Part shown: positions 46,474-56,123 of the stretch, piece by piece
Numbering within the stretch: the first letter of the stretch is position 1
How the letters are laid out: every line of letters starts with the position of its first letter
NCBI RefSeq assembly: GCF_038024035.1
Contig: NZ_CP150664.1
Location: 186,001-250,000 of the forward strand
Reading direction: 5' to 3'
Length of the DNA stretch: 64,000 bases
DNA from: Polaribacter pacificus
Lineage (GTDB): Bacteria > Bacteroidota > Bacteroidia > Flavobacteriales > Flavobacteriaceae
Notes under the pieces: model-generated
What the model saw: the letters and a program-made list of their open reading frames with translations, nothing else
What the model was told of the DNA's origin: nothing
Database searches by the model: none
Translations under genes and position numbers: made by a program

Positions 46474-47922
46474 ATGAAAATTCACAAAACACAAGCTTTC
46501 ACATTATTGCTAGGGATTTTACTAATCTTTGGCTGCTCTGATGATGATAAGAAAGTCCTAGCTGCTAAAGATTCTGCAGCAATAGTTATTCAAGGTACTG
46601 TAAAAGCAGAGCTAACAGCTCCACCTTTTGTTCCACAACCTGTAGGAAACAGACCTGCTAAAAAACTGTTGGTCGATATGGAAATTATCGAGAAAGAAGG
46701 AGAAATGGCTGATGGAGTAAAGTATGTTTATTGGACTTTTGGAGGTTCTGTTCCTGGAAGCTTTATTAGAACCAGAGTGGGTGATGAGGTAGAGTTTACC
46801 TTGTCTAACCACCCAGATAATAAACTGCCACACAATATAGATTTACATGCAGTGACTGGTCCAGGAGGAGGAGCAGAATCATCATTTGTTGCTCCAGGTC
46901 ATAAAAAAACCTTTTCTTTTAAAACCTTAAATCCAGGTCTATATGTATATCACTGTGCTACCGCACCAGTAGGAATGCATATTGCAAACGGCATGTACGG
47001 TTTGATTTTAGTTGAGCCAGAGGGTGGTTTGCCACCTGTAGATAAAGAGTACTACATCATGCAGGGTGATTTCTATACAAGTGGTGATAATGGAGAACGT
47101 GGTTTGCAGTCTTTTGATATGAAAAAAGCGGTTGAAGAAGATGCTGATTATGTAGTGTTTAATGGAAAAGTTGGTGCTCTTACCGGAGACAATGCAATTA
47201 CGGCAAATGTTGGAGAAACAGTTCGACTTTTTGTTGGTAACGGAGGCCCAAATTTAACTTCTTCATTCCATGTTATTGGTGAGATATTTGACAACGTCCA
47301 TGTAGAAGGTGGTTCTGTTATGAATAAAAATGTACAGACCACTTCAATCCCAGCAGGTGGAGCCACCATCGTTGATTTTAAAGTAGAAGTTCCAGGAACA
47401 TTTATCCTAGTAGACCACGCTATTTTTAGAGCCTTTAATAAAGGAGCTTTGGGAATGTTAAAAGTAAAAGGAGAAGAAAACAAAAAAGTATATTCTGGAA
47501 TTAAACAAGAAGGAATTTATTTACCAGAAGGAGGGTCTATACAATCAATGCCTAAAGAAGCTAAGACTAAGACAGTAGCTGTAGTGCAAGAAAAGTCATT
47601 AGCACAAAAAATAGCTGATGGAAAGCAAGTCTATATGAAAACTTGTTTTGCCTGTCACCAAGCAACTGGACAAGGGATTCCTAATGCATTTCCTCCTTTG
47701 GCAAAATCAGATTACTTAAATGCTAACGTCGATAGAGCTATCGGTATCGTTAAGCACGGTAAAACTGGAGAGATTACCGTAAATGGTAAAAAATACAACA
47801 GTGTCATGACAGCTCAAAACATTTCTGATATAGAAATTGCTGATGTAATGACTTATATCTACAATTCTTGGGGTAATAACAAAACCAACGTAACTGTTGA
47901 TCGCGTTAAGAAAGTTAAATAA
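46474..47922 (+). CDS. nirK: Copper nitrite reductase fused to a C-terminal cytochrome c domain
   Basis: NirK reduces nitrite to nitric oxide in the periplasm. The 482-residue protein has a lipoprotein-like signal with Cys21, then two cupredoxin domains. All copper ligands are present: type 1 His120, Cys161, His169 and Met174; type 2 His125, His160 and His315; and the catalytic Asp123 and His266. A C-terminal extension (about 375-470) is a c-type cytochrome with CFACH (391-395) and a probable distal Met445, which would pass electrons directly to the type 1 copper. It is first in an operon with a NirV-like protein, a Sco copper chaperone and a porin. Confidence 0.95.
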   Translation: MKIHKTQAFTLLLGILLIFGCSDDDKKVLAAKDSAAIVIQGTVKAELTAPPFVPQPVGNRPAKKLLVDMEIIEKEGEMADGVKYVYWTFGGSVPGSFIRTRVGDEVEFTLSNHPDNKLPHNIDLHAVTGPGGGAESSFVAPGHKKTFSFKTLNPGLYVYHCATAPVGMHIANGMYGLILVEPEGGLPPVDKEYYIMQGDFYTSGDNGERGLQSFDMKKAVEEDADYVVFNGKVGALTGDNAITANVGETVRLFVGNGGPNLTSSFHVIGEIFDNVHVEGGSVMNKNVQTTSIPAGGATIVDFKVEVPGTFILVDHAIFRAFNKGALGMLKVKGEENKKVYSGIKQEGIYLPEGGSIQSMPKEAKTKTVAVVQEKSLAQKIADGKQVYMKTCFACHQATGQGIPNAFPPLAKSDYLNANVDRAIGIVKHGKTGEITVNGKKYNSVMTAQNISDIEIADVMTYIYNSWGNNKTNVTVDRVKKVK

Positions 47923-47929
47923 AGAACAG

Positions 47930-48700
47930 ATGAAAACTATTTTAAGATTGACAATTTGCTTGTTTGTACTACTCAACTCATCTTTGGTGAATTGTCAATC
48001 TAAAATGGTACCTATCAAAGGTGGTGAGTATACCCCTTTGTACGGTAGAGAAGGAGTAAAGGTTCAGGTTGCTGATTTTTTAATGGATGTATATCCAGTA
48101 ACCAATGACGATTTTTTAAAATTTGTCAAAGAGAATCCAACTTGGAGAAAATCAAAAGTTATTCGTCTTTTTGCAGATGAACGCTATTTAATTGATTGGA
48201 TAAATGATACGCAATTAGGCCCAGAACAACAATTAAATTCACCTATTACCAATGTGTCTTGGTTTGCCGCAAAAAACTATTGTGAGATTCAAGGAAAACG
48301 ATTGCCAACTGTTGATGAATGGGAATACGTAGCCATGTCTAATGAAACCGTAGCAGATGCAAGAAGTCTAGAAAACTACAACAAATACATCTTAAGCTGG
48401 TATGAGAAGCCAAAAACCTTTGATAATGTGGTTGGGTCTACCTTTAAAAATTATTGGAAGGTCTATGATATGCACGGATTGGTTTGGGAGTGGACTTCTG
48501 ATTTTAACTCGGTACTTATTACTGGGGAATCTAGAAATGATGTAGATAAGAACAGTGAGCTGTTTTGCGGAAGTGCAGCAATTAACGCCACAGATTTAAT
48601 GAACTATGCCGCTTTTATGCGTTATGCCATTAGAGGTAGCTTAAAAGCCAAATACACTATGAAAAACCTTGGGTTTAGATGTGTAAAAGATATTAAATAA
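47930..48700 (+). CDS. NirV-like protein (formylglycine-generating enzyme/SUMF fold), secreted
   Basis: From the ATG at 47930 the 256-residue protein has a signal peptide (ending LVNCQS) and a SUMF-type domain: MVPIKGGEYTPLYG at the start, DVYPVTNDDFLKFV, PITNVSWFAAKNYCEIQGKRLPTVDEWEYVA, MHGLVWEWTSDF and NLGFRCVKD at the end. Proteins of this fold next to nirK are called NirV; their exact role is not known and this one need not make formylglycine. It follows nirK by 7 bases. An in-frame TTG at 47897 overlaps the nirK end and is not preferred. Confidence 0.85.
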   Translation: MKTILRLTICLFVLLNSSLVNCQSKMVPIKGGEYTPLYGREGVKVQVADFLMDVYPVTNDDFLKFVKENPTWRKSKVIRLFADERYLIDWINDTQLGPEQQLNSPITNVSWFAAKNYCEIQGKRLPTVDEWEYVAMSNETVADARSLENYNKYILSWYEKPKTFDNVVGSTFKNYWKVYDMHGLVWEWTSDFNSVLITGESRNDVDKNSELFCGSAAINATDLMNYAAFMRYAIRGSLKAKYTMKNLGFRCVKDIK

Positions 48701-48707
48701 CAACACC

Positions 48708-49427
48708 ATGAACTATACAAAATACTTTTTAATACTCGTCATAGCTTTGGTTTCATTTGGGGCCTGTAAAGAACCCAAATCAAAAGAAATAGCAACCATT
48801 ACTTATCAATGTCCAATGAAATGCGAAGGCGAGAAGATCTACCATAAAGAAGGTCAATGTCCGGTGTGTAACATGGATTTAAAACCAGTAGTAACATCAG
48901 AAAAAATACCCGAATTGTCAGATGAAATTTCTGAAAATTCTATTTTTAATCTAACATCAAAATGGAATACGCAAAACAATAAAAGCATTCGCTTAAAAGA
49001 ATTGCAAGGAAAAACCTTGGTAATGGTCATGATCTATACCACTTGCAAGGCAGCTTGTCCAAGATTGGTTGCAGATATGAGAAATATCGCCAAAGAAATT
49101 CCAGAAAAGCTCACAAGTAAAGTACAGTATGTTTTTGTGAGTATTGACCCTAAAAACGATACTCCTCAACGACTAAAAGAATTTGCAAAAGAGAACTATA
49201 TGGATGAGGAGAACTACACTTTTTTACAAGGAACTGTAGATGGCGTTAGAGAATTTGCCAATGTTTTATCTGTAAAATACAAAGAGATATCTCCTTTAGA
49301 TTTTTCTCATTCAAATATCATCACAGTGTTTAATCCTCAAGGTGAGCTTGTGCATCAGCAAGAAGGCTTGGGAGTTGATAATAAAGAAACAGTTGCTCAA
49401 ATTCTAGCAAGTGCAACTGCCAATTAA
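48708..49427 (+). CDS. Sco1/SenC copper chaperone with N-terminal heavy-metal-binding domain, lipoprotein
   Basis: The 239-residue protein has a lipobox ending in Cys20, then a short domain YQCPMKCEGEKIYHKEGQCPVCNMDLKP (Cys35, Cys39, Cys51, Cys54) like the heavy-metal-binding domain of copper exporters. Residues 75-235 are a Sco thioredoxin fold with the copper ligands Cys113 and Cys117 in TTCKAACP and His201 in DFSHSNI. It lies 7 bases after the NirV-like gene and would supply copper to NirK, which needs two copper ions per monomer. Confidence 0.9.
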   Translation: MNYTKYFLILVIALVSFGACKEPKSKEIATITYQCPMKCEGEKIYHKEGQCPVCNMDLKPVVTSEKIPELSDEISENSIFNLTSKWNTQNNKSIRLKELQGKTLVMVMIYTTCKAACPRLVADMRNIAKEIPEKLTSKVQYVFVSIDPKNDTPQRLKEFAKENYMDEENYTFLQGTVDGVREFANVLSVKYKEISPLDFSHSNIITVFNPQGELVHQQEGLGVDNKETVAQILASATAN

Positions 49428-49445
49428 ATTTAAATAAAAACTAAG

Positions 49446-50684
49446 ATGAGAAACAAACTTTTATTGGTAATCTTGCTATGTGCACAGGCAACACTTGTGG
49501 CGCAACAATTTAACCTTACAGCAGAACTCAGACCTCGTTTTGAAAACAAACACGGGTTTCAGACCCTTTTAAATACGGGAGCAAAAGGCACAAATTTTAT
49601 ATCACAAAGAACACGGCTAAACTTCTTTTTTACACAAGACCAGTTAGCGTTTAAAATTGCCTTACAAAATGTGCGTGTATGGGGTGATGTGAGTACACTT
49701 TCTGCTTCGGATAACTTAAATTCCTTGCATGAGGCTTGGGCTGCTATTGTCTTTTCTGATCAATTAAAACTACAATTAGGAAGACAGGAAATCGTGTATG
49801 ATGACAGTCGAATATTTGGAAATGTAGGTTGGGCTCAACAAGCGCGTAGTCATGATGCAGCCATCGCTAAAAAAAGATTTAATAATGGAGATCAATTGGA
49901 TGTTGGTTTTGCTTTAAATGCCGATTCACAATCAGGGGTTTCTACTAATTACAGCAATATTGCAGGATATAAAACATTTCAGTATGCTTGGTATCATTTT
50001 AAAAGAAATCGTATTCATATGAGTCTTTTAGCTTTAAATACAGGAGTTGAGCTTTTATTTGATCCAAACAAAACAATCCAGTATTCGCAAACTTTTGGAG
50101 GAAGAATTCAATATCAGAAAGGTAAATTATCTCTGGATGGTGCTAGTTATTTTCAGACCGGAACCCTTCAAAACAATACAGTTTCTGCACAGTATTTTAC
50201 AGGAAACATTTATTATCAATTGTCAGACGTGTATTCAATAGCCTTGGGTGTAGAATCCTTGTCTGGTAAAGACAGTAATGACACTAGTACCGATATGAAA
50301 TCGTTTAATCCAATCTTTGGAACCAATCATAAGTTTAATGGATGGATGGATTATTTTTATGTGGGCAACCATAGCAATTCTGTTGGATTGCTTGATCTAT
50401 ATGCATCTATAAGCTATCAAAAAAATAAGTTTTCAGCTAAGATTGTTCCACACTTTTTTTCTGCTGCTGAAGACATGTATAATGGGAATTTTATATTATC
50501 GAGAAACTTAGGTACAGAAATCGACACAAGTGTTGGCTATAAATTTAGTAATGATATCGCTTTTAGTGGCGGGTACTCTAAGATGTTTGGTTCTAAATCT
50601 TTGGAGTTTTTAAAAGGAGGTGATCACAAAGAAAATAATTCTTGGCTCTGGTTTATGGTGGTGTTTAAGCCCACACTTTTTTAA
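49446..50684 (+). CDS. Outer-membrane porin (alginate-export-like family)
   Basis: The 412-residue protein has a signal peptide (about 1-19, ending LVAQ) and a beta-barrel of the alginate-export type: LTAELRPRFENKHGF, ISQRTRLNFFF, SLHEAWAAIVFSDQLKLQLGRQEIVYDDSRIFG, and repeated strands to a C-terminal phenylalanine. It starts 18 bases after the sco gene as the last member of the nirK operon. In this context a role in nitrite passage across the outer membrane is plausible, but the family's substrates vary. Confidence 0.82.
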   Translation: MRNKLLLVILLCAQATLVAQQFNLTAELRPRFENKHGFQTLLNTGAKGTNFISQRTRLNFFFTQDQLAFKIALQNVRVWGDVSTLSASDNLNSLHEAWAAIVFSDQLKLQLGRQEIVYDDSRIFGNVGWAQQARSHDAAIAKKRFNNGDQLDVGFALNADSQSGVSTNYSNIAGYKTFQYAWYHFKRNRIHMSLLALNTGVELLFDPNKTIQYSQTFGGRIQYQKGKLSLDGASYFQTGTLQNNTVSAQYFTGNIYYQLSDVYSIALGVESLSGKDSNDTSTDMKSFNPIFGTNHKFNGWMDYFYVGNHSNSVGLLDLYASISYQKNKFSAKIVPHFFSAAEDMYNGNFILSRNLGTEIDTSVGYKFSNDIAFSGGYSKMFGSKSLEFLKGGDHKENNSWLWFMVVFKPTLF

Positions 50685-50697
50685 AGTAAATAAAAAA

Positions 50698-50730
50698 AAC
50701 CTCTTTGAATTTCAAAGAGGTTTTTTTTGT
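50698..50730. terminator. Bidirectional terminator between the nirK operon and purA
   Basis: A perfect 11-bp stem (50698-50708 with 50712-50722; core CCTCTTTGA / TCAAAGAGG) with a 3-base loop is flanked by A residues before and T residues after. It sits between convergent genes. Confidence 0.92.
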
Positions 50731-50738
50731 TATAAATA

Positions 50739-52013
50739 TTACTTTCTAGTAATGGTTTGTTTTCTATCAGGTCCTACAGAAACGATGGTTACTGGAACTC
50801 CGGTTTCTTGTTCAATAAAGGCAATATAATCCAATAAATTTTTTGGCAATTGCTCTTGGTTAGTCATCCCAGTTAAATCTGCTTTCCAACCTTTAAACTC
50901 TGTGTATTTTACAGAAATGTTTTCTGGCTCAATATTGTAAGGGAAGTGAGTGATTTCTTTTCCTTGATATACATAAGAAGTACAAATTTTTAAGCTTTCA
51001 AAACCAGAAAGCACATCGCCTTTCATCATCATTAACTGTGTAACTCCATTTACATCTACTGCATATTTTAATGCCACTAGGTCTAACCAACCGCAGCGTC
51101 TAGGTCTCCCTGTTGTTGCGCCAAATTCATGACCTACAGAAGCCATTGTCTCTCCGTCCTTATCAAATAATTCAGTAGGAAATGGACCAGAACCAACACG
51201 TGTAGTATAGGCCTTAAAAATACCGTATACTTCTCCAATTTTATTTGGAGCAACTCCTAAACCAGTACAGGCTCCTGCAGCTGTTGTATTAGATGAAGTT
51301 ACAAAAGGATAGGTACCAAAATCAATGTCTAATAAAGAACCTTGAGCTCCTTCTGCAAGGATGGTCTTTTTTGCTTTGATTGCTTGGTTTAAGTATTCTT
51401 CACTATCAATAAATTGTAAGTTTCTCAACTTATCAATACCTCTAATGAATTCAGCCTCTAATTCATCCAAATTAAACTCAACTTGAACATCAAAGAATTG
51501 TAACATTTTAAGATGCTTCTCTGTAAGTGCATCGTATTTTTCTTTCCAGTTTTCTAGTTCTAAATCACCAACACGCATCCCGTTTCTACCGGTTTTATCC
51601 ATGTAGGTTGGGCCAATTCCTTTTAAAGTAGAGCCAATCTTTGCTTTTCCTTTAGAGGTTTCAGAAGCAGCATCTAACAAACGATGTGTCGGTAAGATTA
51701 AATGAGCTTTTCTAGAGATTAATAATTTACTAGTGTAGTCAATTTTGTGTTTGTCAAGGTTTTCCAGTTCTTTTTTAAAGATCACTGGGTCTATCACCAC
51801 ACCGTTTCCAACAACATTCATCGCTGTCTTGTGGAAAATTCCAGAAGGAATTGTGTGTAATACGTGTTTTGTACCATCAAAAATTAAAGTGTGACCAGCA
51901 TTGGGTCCTCCTTGAAATCGAGCAATGATGTCGTAATCTTTTGTAAGTACATCTACAATTTTTCCTTTTCCTTCATCGCCCCATTGCAATCCTAGTAATA
52001 AATCTACAGCCAT
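50739..52013 (-). CDS. purA: Adenylosuccinate synthetase
   Basis: PurA joins IMP and aspartate with GTP, the first step of the AMP branch. The 424-residue protein starts DLLLGLQWGDEGKGKIVD (P-loop) and has GPNAGHTLIFDG, the IMP-binding GSTLKGIGPTYMDKTGRNGMR, EGAQGSLLDIDFGTYPFVTSSNT and the late GRPRRCGWLD motifs. It is the last of a minus-strand run that includes fur and relA/spoT. The other IMP branch enzyme, guaB, is at the start of the window. Confidence 0.97.
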   Translation of the reverse strand: MAVDLLLGLQWGDEGKGKIVDVLTKDYDIIARFQGGPNAGHTLIFDGTKHVLHTIPSGIFHKTAMNVVGNGVVIDPVIFKKELENLDKHKIDYTSKLLISRKAHLILPTHRLLDAASETSKGKAKIGSTLKGIGPTYMDKTGRNGMRVGDLELENWKEKYDALTEKHLKMLQFFDVQVEFNLDELEAEFIRGIDKLRNLQFIDSEEYLNQAIKAKKTILAEGAQGSLLDIDFGTYPFVTSSNTTAAGACTGLGVAPNKIGEVYGIFKAYTTRVGSGPFPTELFDKDGETMASVGHEFGATTGRPRRCGWLDLVALKYAVDVNGVTQLMMMKGDVLSGFESLKICTSYVYQGKEITHFPYNIEPENISVKYTEFKGWKADLTGMTNQEQLPKNLLDYIAFIEQETGVPVTIVSVGPDRKQTITRK

Positions 52014-52036
52014 TAGTTCTGTGTTGTATATAGTTG

Positions 52037-52489
52037 TTAGTTTTGTTTTGTTGTTTTGGTGGTACCGTAAAAATAAAGAGAATGATTGTGAATATCAATA
52101 TTAAAAACCTCTTCAATCGTTTTTTTAATTACCTGTATTCTTGGGTCGCAAAATTCTTTTACTTCACCAGTATCTGTTAAGATAACATGATCGTGTTGCT
52201 TGTCAAAATAGCTCTTTTCATAATGGGCCATACTTTGTCCTCCAAACTGATGCTTGCGAACCAAGCCACATTCTAGTAACAACTCTATGGTATTGTACAA
52301 TGTAGCTCTACTAACTCTGTAATTTTTGTTTTTCATGTTGATATACAAAGATTCGATATCAAAATGCTCTTTCAAATCATAAATTTCTTGAAGGATGGCA
52401 TATCTTTCAGGAGTTTTTCTATGTTTTTTAGATTCCAAAAATGCAGTAAAGACATTTTTTACAATATCTTGATTTTCTTGAGTACCCAT
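52037..52489 (-). CDS. Fur-family metal-dependent transcriptional regulator
   Basis: The 150-residue protein has a winged helix in its first 80 residues ([25 protein letters not shown] and [20 protein letters not shown]) and a metal-binding, dimerising domain with [20 protein letters not shown]. The pair of CxxC motifs for structural zinc in many Fur proteins is absent. It could be Fur, Zur or PerR; sequence alone does not decide. It lies 23 bases upstream of purA on the same strand. Confidence 0.9.
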   Translation of the reverse strand: MGTQENQDIVKNVFTAFLESKKHRKTPERYAILQEIYDLKEHFDIESLYINMKNKNYRVSRATLYNTIELLLECGLVRKHQFGGQSMAHYEKSYFDKQHDHVILTDTGEVKEFCDPRIQVIKKTIEEVFNIDIHNHSLYFYGTTKTTKQN

Positions 52490-52561
52490 TTTTTTGAATT
52501 TTACGAAACGACAAATTTAAGCTTATTTATCAAAATAGTACAGCTTTTTGTCAATTGATAT

Positions 52562-54778
52562 TTACATTGTATTAACACGTTCAATCTTTTGAACCCCATC
52601 TACTTTTTTTATACTGGTAATCAGCTTTGTTAACTGCGATTTGTTTTTGACACTAATAGAAAGTTTTCCATCAAAAACCCCTTGGTTTCCAGAAATATTG
52701 ATGTTGTTAATATAGACATCCATATTGCTCGAAATTATTTTTGTTAGGTTGTTTACAATCCCTTTCTTATCAATTCCACTAATGTGTAAAATGGCAGTAA
52801 ACTCTTCTTTAGAAGAATCGATCCAAGTGGCTGGCATTACCCGATAAGCATAATTGGATTGCATAGAAATGGCATTTGGGCAATCTTTTTTATGCACCTT
52901 AATCCCATCATTAATGGTTACAAAACCAAAAACATCATCTCCAGGAATTGGATTACAACATTTGGCAAGTTTATAGTCTAATTGCTCATCATCCTGTCCA
53001 AATACCAATGCATCATATTTACTGGTAACTTCTTCCTTGTCAGTTGCGTTCTTATTTGGGCTTCTTTTTAATTTGTTTTTAAAAAAGCTGATAAAAGCAT
53101 TGTTTTTTTGACTGACAAAAGCTTTTAGTTGCGTGTTGTCTATGGCGCCGTTTCCAATTCTATAGAACAAATCAAAACTTGTTCTCAACTGAAAATAACT
53201 AACCATTTCATTGACAACCTTGTCATTGATACTAATTTTTAAATGTCTGAGTTTTCTGGTTAAGATGGCTTTTCCTTCTTCTGCAATTCTCTTTTCCTCA
53301 TCTTTTAAAGCCGCCTTAATTTTTGTTCTAGCTCTAGCCGTAATTACAAAATCAAGCCAACGAACATTGGGTTTATTTGCTGCAGTCGTTTGCACTTCAA
53401 CCTGATCACCACTTTTAAGTTCATGACTTAAGGGCACTAGTTTACCGTTTACTTTAGCACCTCTACATTTTAAACCAACATCGGTATGAATAGAAAAGGC
53501 AAAATCAAGGGCAGAAGCTCCTTTTGGCAAAGATTTTAGATCTCCTTTTGGTGTAAATACAAAGATTTCTTTTGAATACAAATTGAGTTTGAAATCCTCA
53601 ACAAAATCGACGGCATCTATGCTGTGATTCTCTAAGGTCTCTTTAAGTTTGTTTAACCAGCCTTCTAAACCGTTTTCTCGAACTTCGCCTTGCTTGTATT
53701 TAAAATGGGCAGCATAGCCTTTTTCTGCGATCTCATCCATTCTTTCAGAGCGGATTTGTACCTCTACCCATTGGCTTTCTGGGCCAATCACGGTAATGTG
53801 CAAAGCTTCATAGCCAGTAGATTTAGGCTGTGAGATCCAATCTCTTAAACGAGAAGGGTTGGGCTTAAAGTGATCCGTAACAATTGAATAGATTTTCCAA
53901 GCGTCGAACTTTTCATCTTTAGAAGTCGGTTTGTAAATAATTCGAATGGCAAACTTGTCATAGACTTCATCATAAGAAACATTTTGCTTGCGCATCTTTC
54001 TACGGATAGAAAAAATAGATTTTGAACGCCCTTTAATTACATATTGAAAATCTTCTTTTTTAAGTGCTTCATGCAATTTATTAGAAAAGGACTCAATGTA
54101 TTTTTGTTGGTCTTCTTTGCTCGCTTTTATTTTGCTTAATATATCAGAATAGACCTCAGGTTCGGTATATTTTAAACCCAAATCTTCTAACTCAGTTTTG
54201 ATATTATAAAGCCCTAAACGATGGGCTAGCGGAGCATAAATGTATAGGGTTTCTGAAGCGATTTTTACCTGCTTATGAGCTGGCATGGCATCCATAGTTT
54301 GCATATTGTGCAAACGATCTGCAATTTTTATTAAGATTACACGGACATCATCATTTAAAGTAAGCAGCATTTTTCTAAAGTTTTCTGCTTGTATAGAAAA
54401 GTCTTTGTCCTTTTTTAAATGCGAAATTTTAGTAAGACCACTTACAATCCGAGCAACATTTTCTCCAAAAAGACGCTCCATGTCTTCTACGGTATAATCC
54501 GTGTCTTCTACCACATCGTGTAGTAAGGCTGCAGCAATAGAAGTGGCACCTAAGCCAATTTCATAGGCAACAATTTTAGCAACCGCAATCGGATGATAAA
54601 TATAAGGCTCTCCTGTTTTTCGACGTTGCTCAGAATGGGCTTCAACAGCCAAATCAAAAGCAGAGCGTATTAACTTTTTACCCTCCTTAGACAAGGTCTG
54701 GTAGGTCCCTTTTAACAAATCTTTATAGCGACTGGCTATTTCTTTGTTTTCTTCTTCTATGCTAACTGTATACGCCAT
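52562..54778 (-). CDS. Bifunctional (p)ppGpp synthetase/hydrolase RelA/SpoT
   Basis: The 738-residue protein is a full-length Rsh enzyme. The HD hydrolase domain (about 30-200) has YIYHPIAVAKIV (His62) and LLHDVVEDTDYT (His87-Asp88), so hydrolysis is intact. The synthetase domain (about 240-360) contains YDKFAIRIIY and SRLRDWISQPKSTGYEALHITV. A TGS domain (about 400-460; FVFTPKGDLKSLPKGASALDFAFSIHTDVG) and a C-terminal ACT domain (about 660-738) follow. It makes and degrades the alarmone that drives the stringent response. It is probably the main or sole Rsh enzyme. Confidence 0.95.
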   Translation of the reverse strand: MAYTVSIEEENKEIASRYKDLLKGTYQTLSKEGKKLIRSAFDLAVEAHSEQRRKTGEPYIYHPIAVAKIVAYEIGLGATSIAAALLHDVVEDTDYTVEDMERLFGENVARIVSGLTKISHLKKDKDFSIQAENFRKMLLTLNDDVRVILIKIADRLHNMQTMDAMPAHKQVKIASETLYIYAPLAHRLGLYNIKTELEDLGLKYTEPEVYSDILSKIKASKEDQQKYIESFSNKLHEALKKEDFQYVIKGRSKSIFSIRRKMRKQNVSYDEVYDKFAIRIIYKPTSKDEKFDAWKIYSIVTDHFKPNPSRLRDWISQPKSTGYEALHITVIGPESQWVEVQIRSERMDEIAEKGYAAHFKYKQGEVRENGLEGWLNKLKETLENHSIDAVDFVEDFKLNLYSKEIFVFTPKGDLKSLPKGASALDFAFSIHTDVGLKCRGAKVNGKLVPLSHELKSGDQVEVQTTAANKPNVRWLDFVITARARTKIKAALKDEEKRIAEEGKAILTRKLRHLKISINDKVVNEMVSYFQLRTSFDLFYRIGNGAIDNTQLKAFVSQKNNAFISFFKNKLKRSPNKNATDKEEVTSKYDALVFGQDDEQLDYKLAKCCNPIPGDDVFGFVTINDGIKVHKKDCPNAISMQSNYAYRVMPATWIDSSKEEFTAILHISGIDKKGIVNNLTKIISSNMDVYINNINISGNQGVFDGKLSISVKNKSQLTKLITSIKKVDGVQKIERVNTM

Positions 54779-54837
54779 AACTTAAAAATAGGATAAAGTA
54801 TCTTAATAAGCAAGTCTTTTTGTTCTTTAATTAACTG

Positions 54838-56070
54838 CTAATTTTTAAGATTTTGATAGCGTTGTAAAAGTGTTGGGTGTGAATAATTTACAAAAACATA
54901 GGCTGGGTGAGGGGTTAAATTACTCAAGCTATTTTTTGATAATTTTTTCAGAGATCCAATTAAAGAATCGCTATTAAAAGTCTCTTTGGCATACGTATCA
55001 GCCTGGTATTCAAATTTTCTAGAGATAAGATTCATGCCCAAACCAGTTAGTTCTGATAGTGGTGAATAGCAAATACCAAAAACAAGAAGTCCAATATGAA
55101 AACTAGGGATATTAATTCCTAGGGCTTCAGAAAAGATCGGAAGACTAATAAATAAAGACAGCAACCAGAGCGTAAACCCTGTTAATAAGATAGATAAAAA
55201 TAAGTTAACAAGTATGTGCTTGCGCTTGTAGTGGCCAACCTCATGAGCAAGTACAGCAACAATTTCTTCTGTTTCTAAATCATTGATTAAGGTATCGTAT
55301 AAGGTGATTCTTTTTTCCTTTCCAAATCCAGAGAAATAGGCATTGGCTTTGGTAGAACGCTTAGAACCATCAATAACAAAAATATTGTTGATTTTAAATC
55401 CTACTTTTTGAGCATATTTTTCAATAGCAGTCTTTAAAGCGCCATCTTCTAAGGGAGTTTGTTTGTTAAACAAAGGGACAATTAATTTAGCGTAAAACAT
55501 GTTCATGAAAACAGAAAAGAGGCTAATTAACCCCCATGCATACAGCCAAAAAGAAGTTCCTGCAAACTGATAAAACCAAACGATTAATGCCAAAATGCCG
55601 CCACCGAAAACTATCGTCATCAATACTCCTTTGACCTTATCAATAATGAATGTTTTAATCGTTGTTTTGTTAAAGCCAAATTTTTCTTCAATAACAAAGG
55701 TTTTATAATAAGAAAATGGCGTACTCAATAAGTCTGAACCTATAAGGATTACCCCAAAGAAAATGAGTGAAATGCCAATGGGATTATTAGAAAAACTCCT
55801 TGCAAGATCATCGACAAATTTAAATCCATCAGCAAAGAAAAATCCCAAGGTTACAAGCAAAGAAATAGAACTAGTTAGCGTAGAAAACTGAGCATTTGTC
55901 TTTTTATAGGCCTGAGATTTTTTGTATTCTTTTTCATCGTACACATCTTGTAATACATCAGGAATTGGATCATTAAAATGTTTTGAGTTTAATGCATCTA
56001 AAACTTGATCAACAATATAGTTGATGAGTAAAATGGCGATTAAGATGTAGAATAAAACAGTAGAAGTCAT
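54838..56070 (-). CDS. M48 family (Ste24-like) membrane metallopeptidase
   Basis: From the ATG at 56070 the protein has 410 residues with several membrane helices and the zinc motif HEVGH at residues 276-280, followed by a glutamate ligand in FEYQADTYAKE. The long version with DVLQDVYDEKEYKKSQAYKKTNAQF at the start and LITRKFEYQAD-like C-terminus is typical of CAAX prenyl protease 1 (Ste24) homologues. In bacteria these act in membrane-protein quality control. A TTG at 56097 would add nine residues and is less likely. Confidence 0.9.
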   Translation of the reverse strand: MTSTVLFYILIAILLINYIVDQVLDALNSKHFNDPIPDVLQDVYDEKEYKKSQAYKKTNAQFSTLTSSISLLVTLGFFFADGFKFVDDLARSFSNNPIGISLIFFGVILIGSDLLSTPFSYYKTFVIEEKFGFNKTTIKTFIIDKVKGVLMTIVFGGGILALIVWFYQFAGTSFWLYAWGLISLFSVFMNMFYAKLIVPLFNKQTPLEDGALKTAIEKYAQKVGFKINNIFVIDGSKRSTKANAYFSGFGKEKRITLYDTLINDLETEEIVAVLAHEVGHYKRKHILVNLFLSILLTGFTLWLLSLFISLPIFSEALGINIPSFHIGLLVFGICYSPLSELTGLGMNLISRKFEYQADTYAKETFNSDSLIGSLKKLSKNSLSNLTPHPAYVFVNYSHPTLLQRYQNLKN

Positions 56071-56123
56071 GGTAAATGTGTGTAAGATATAAAGCAACTC
56101 TATAAATTAATGAATAAATAAGA

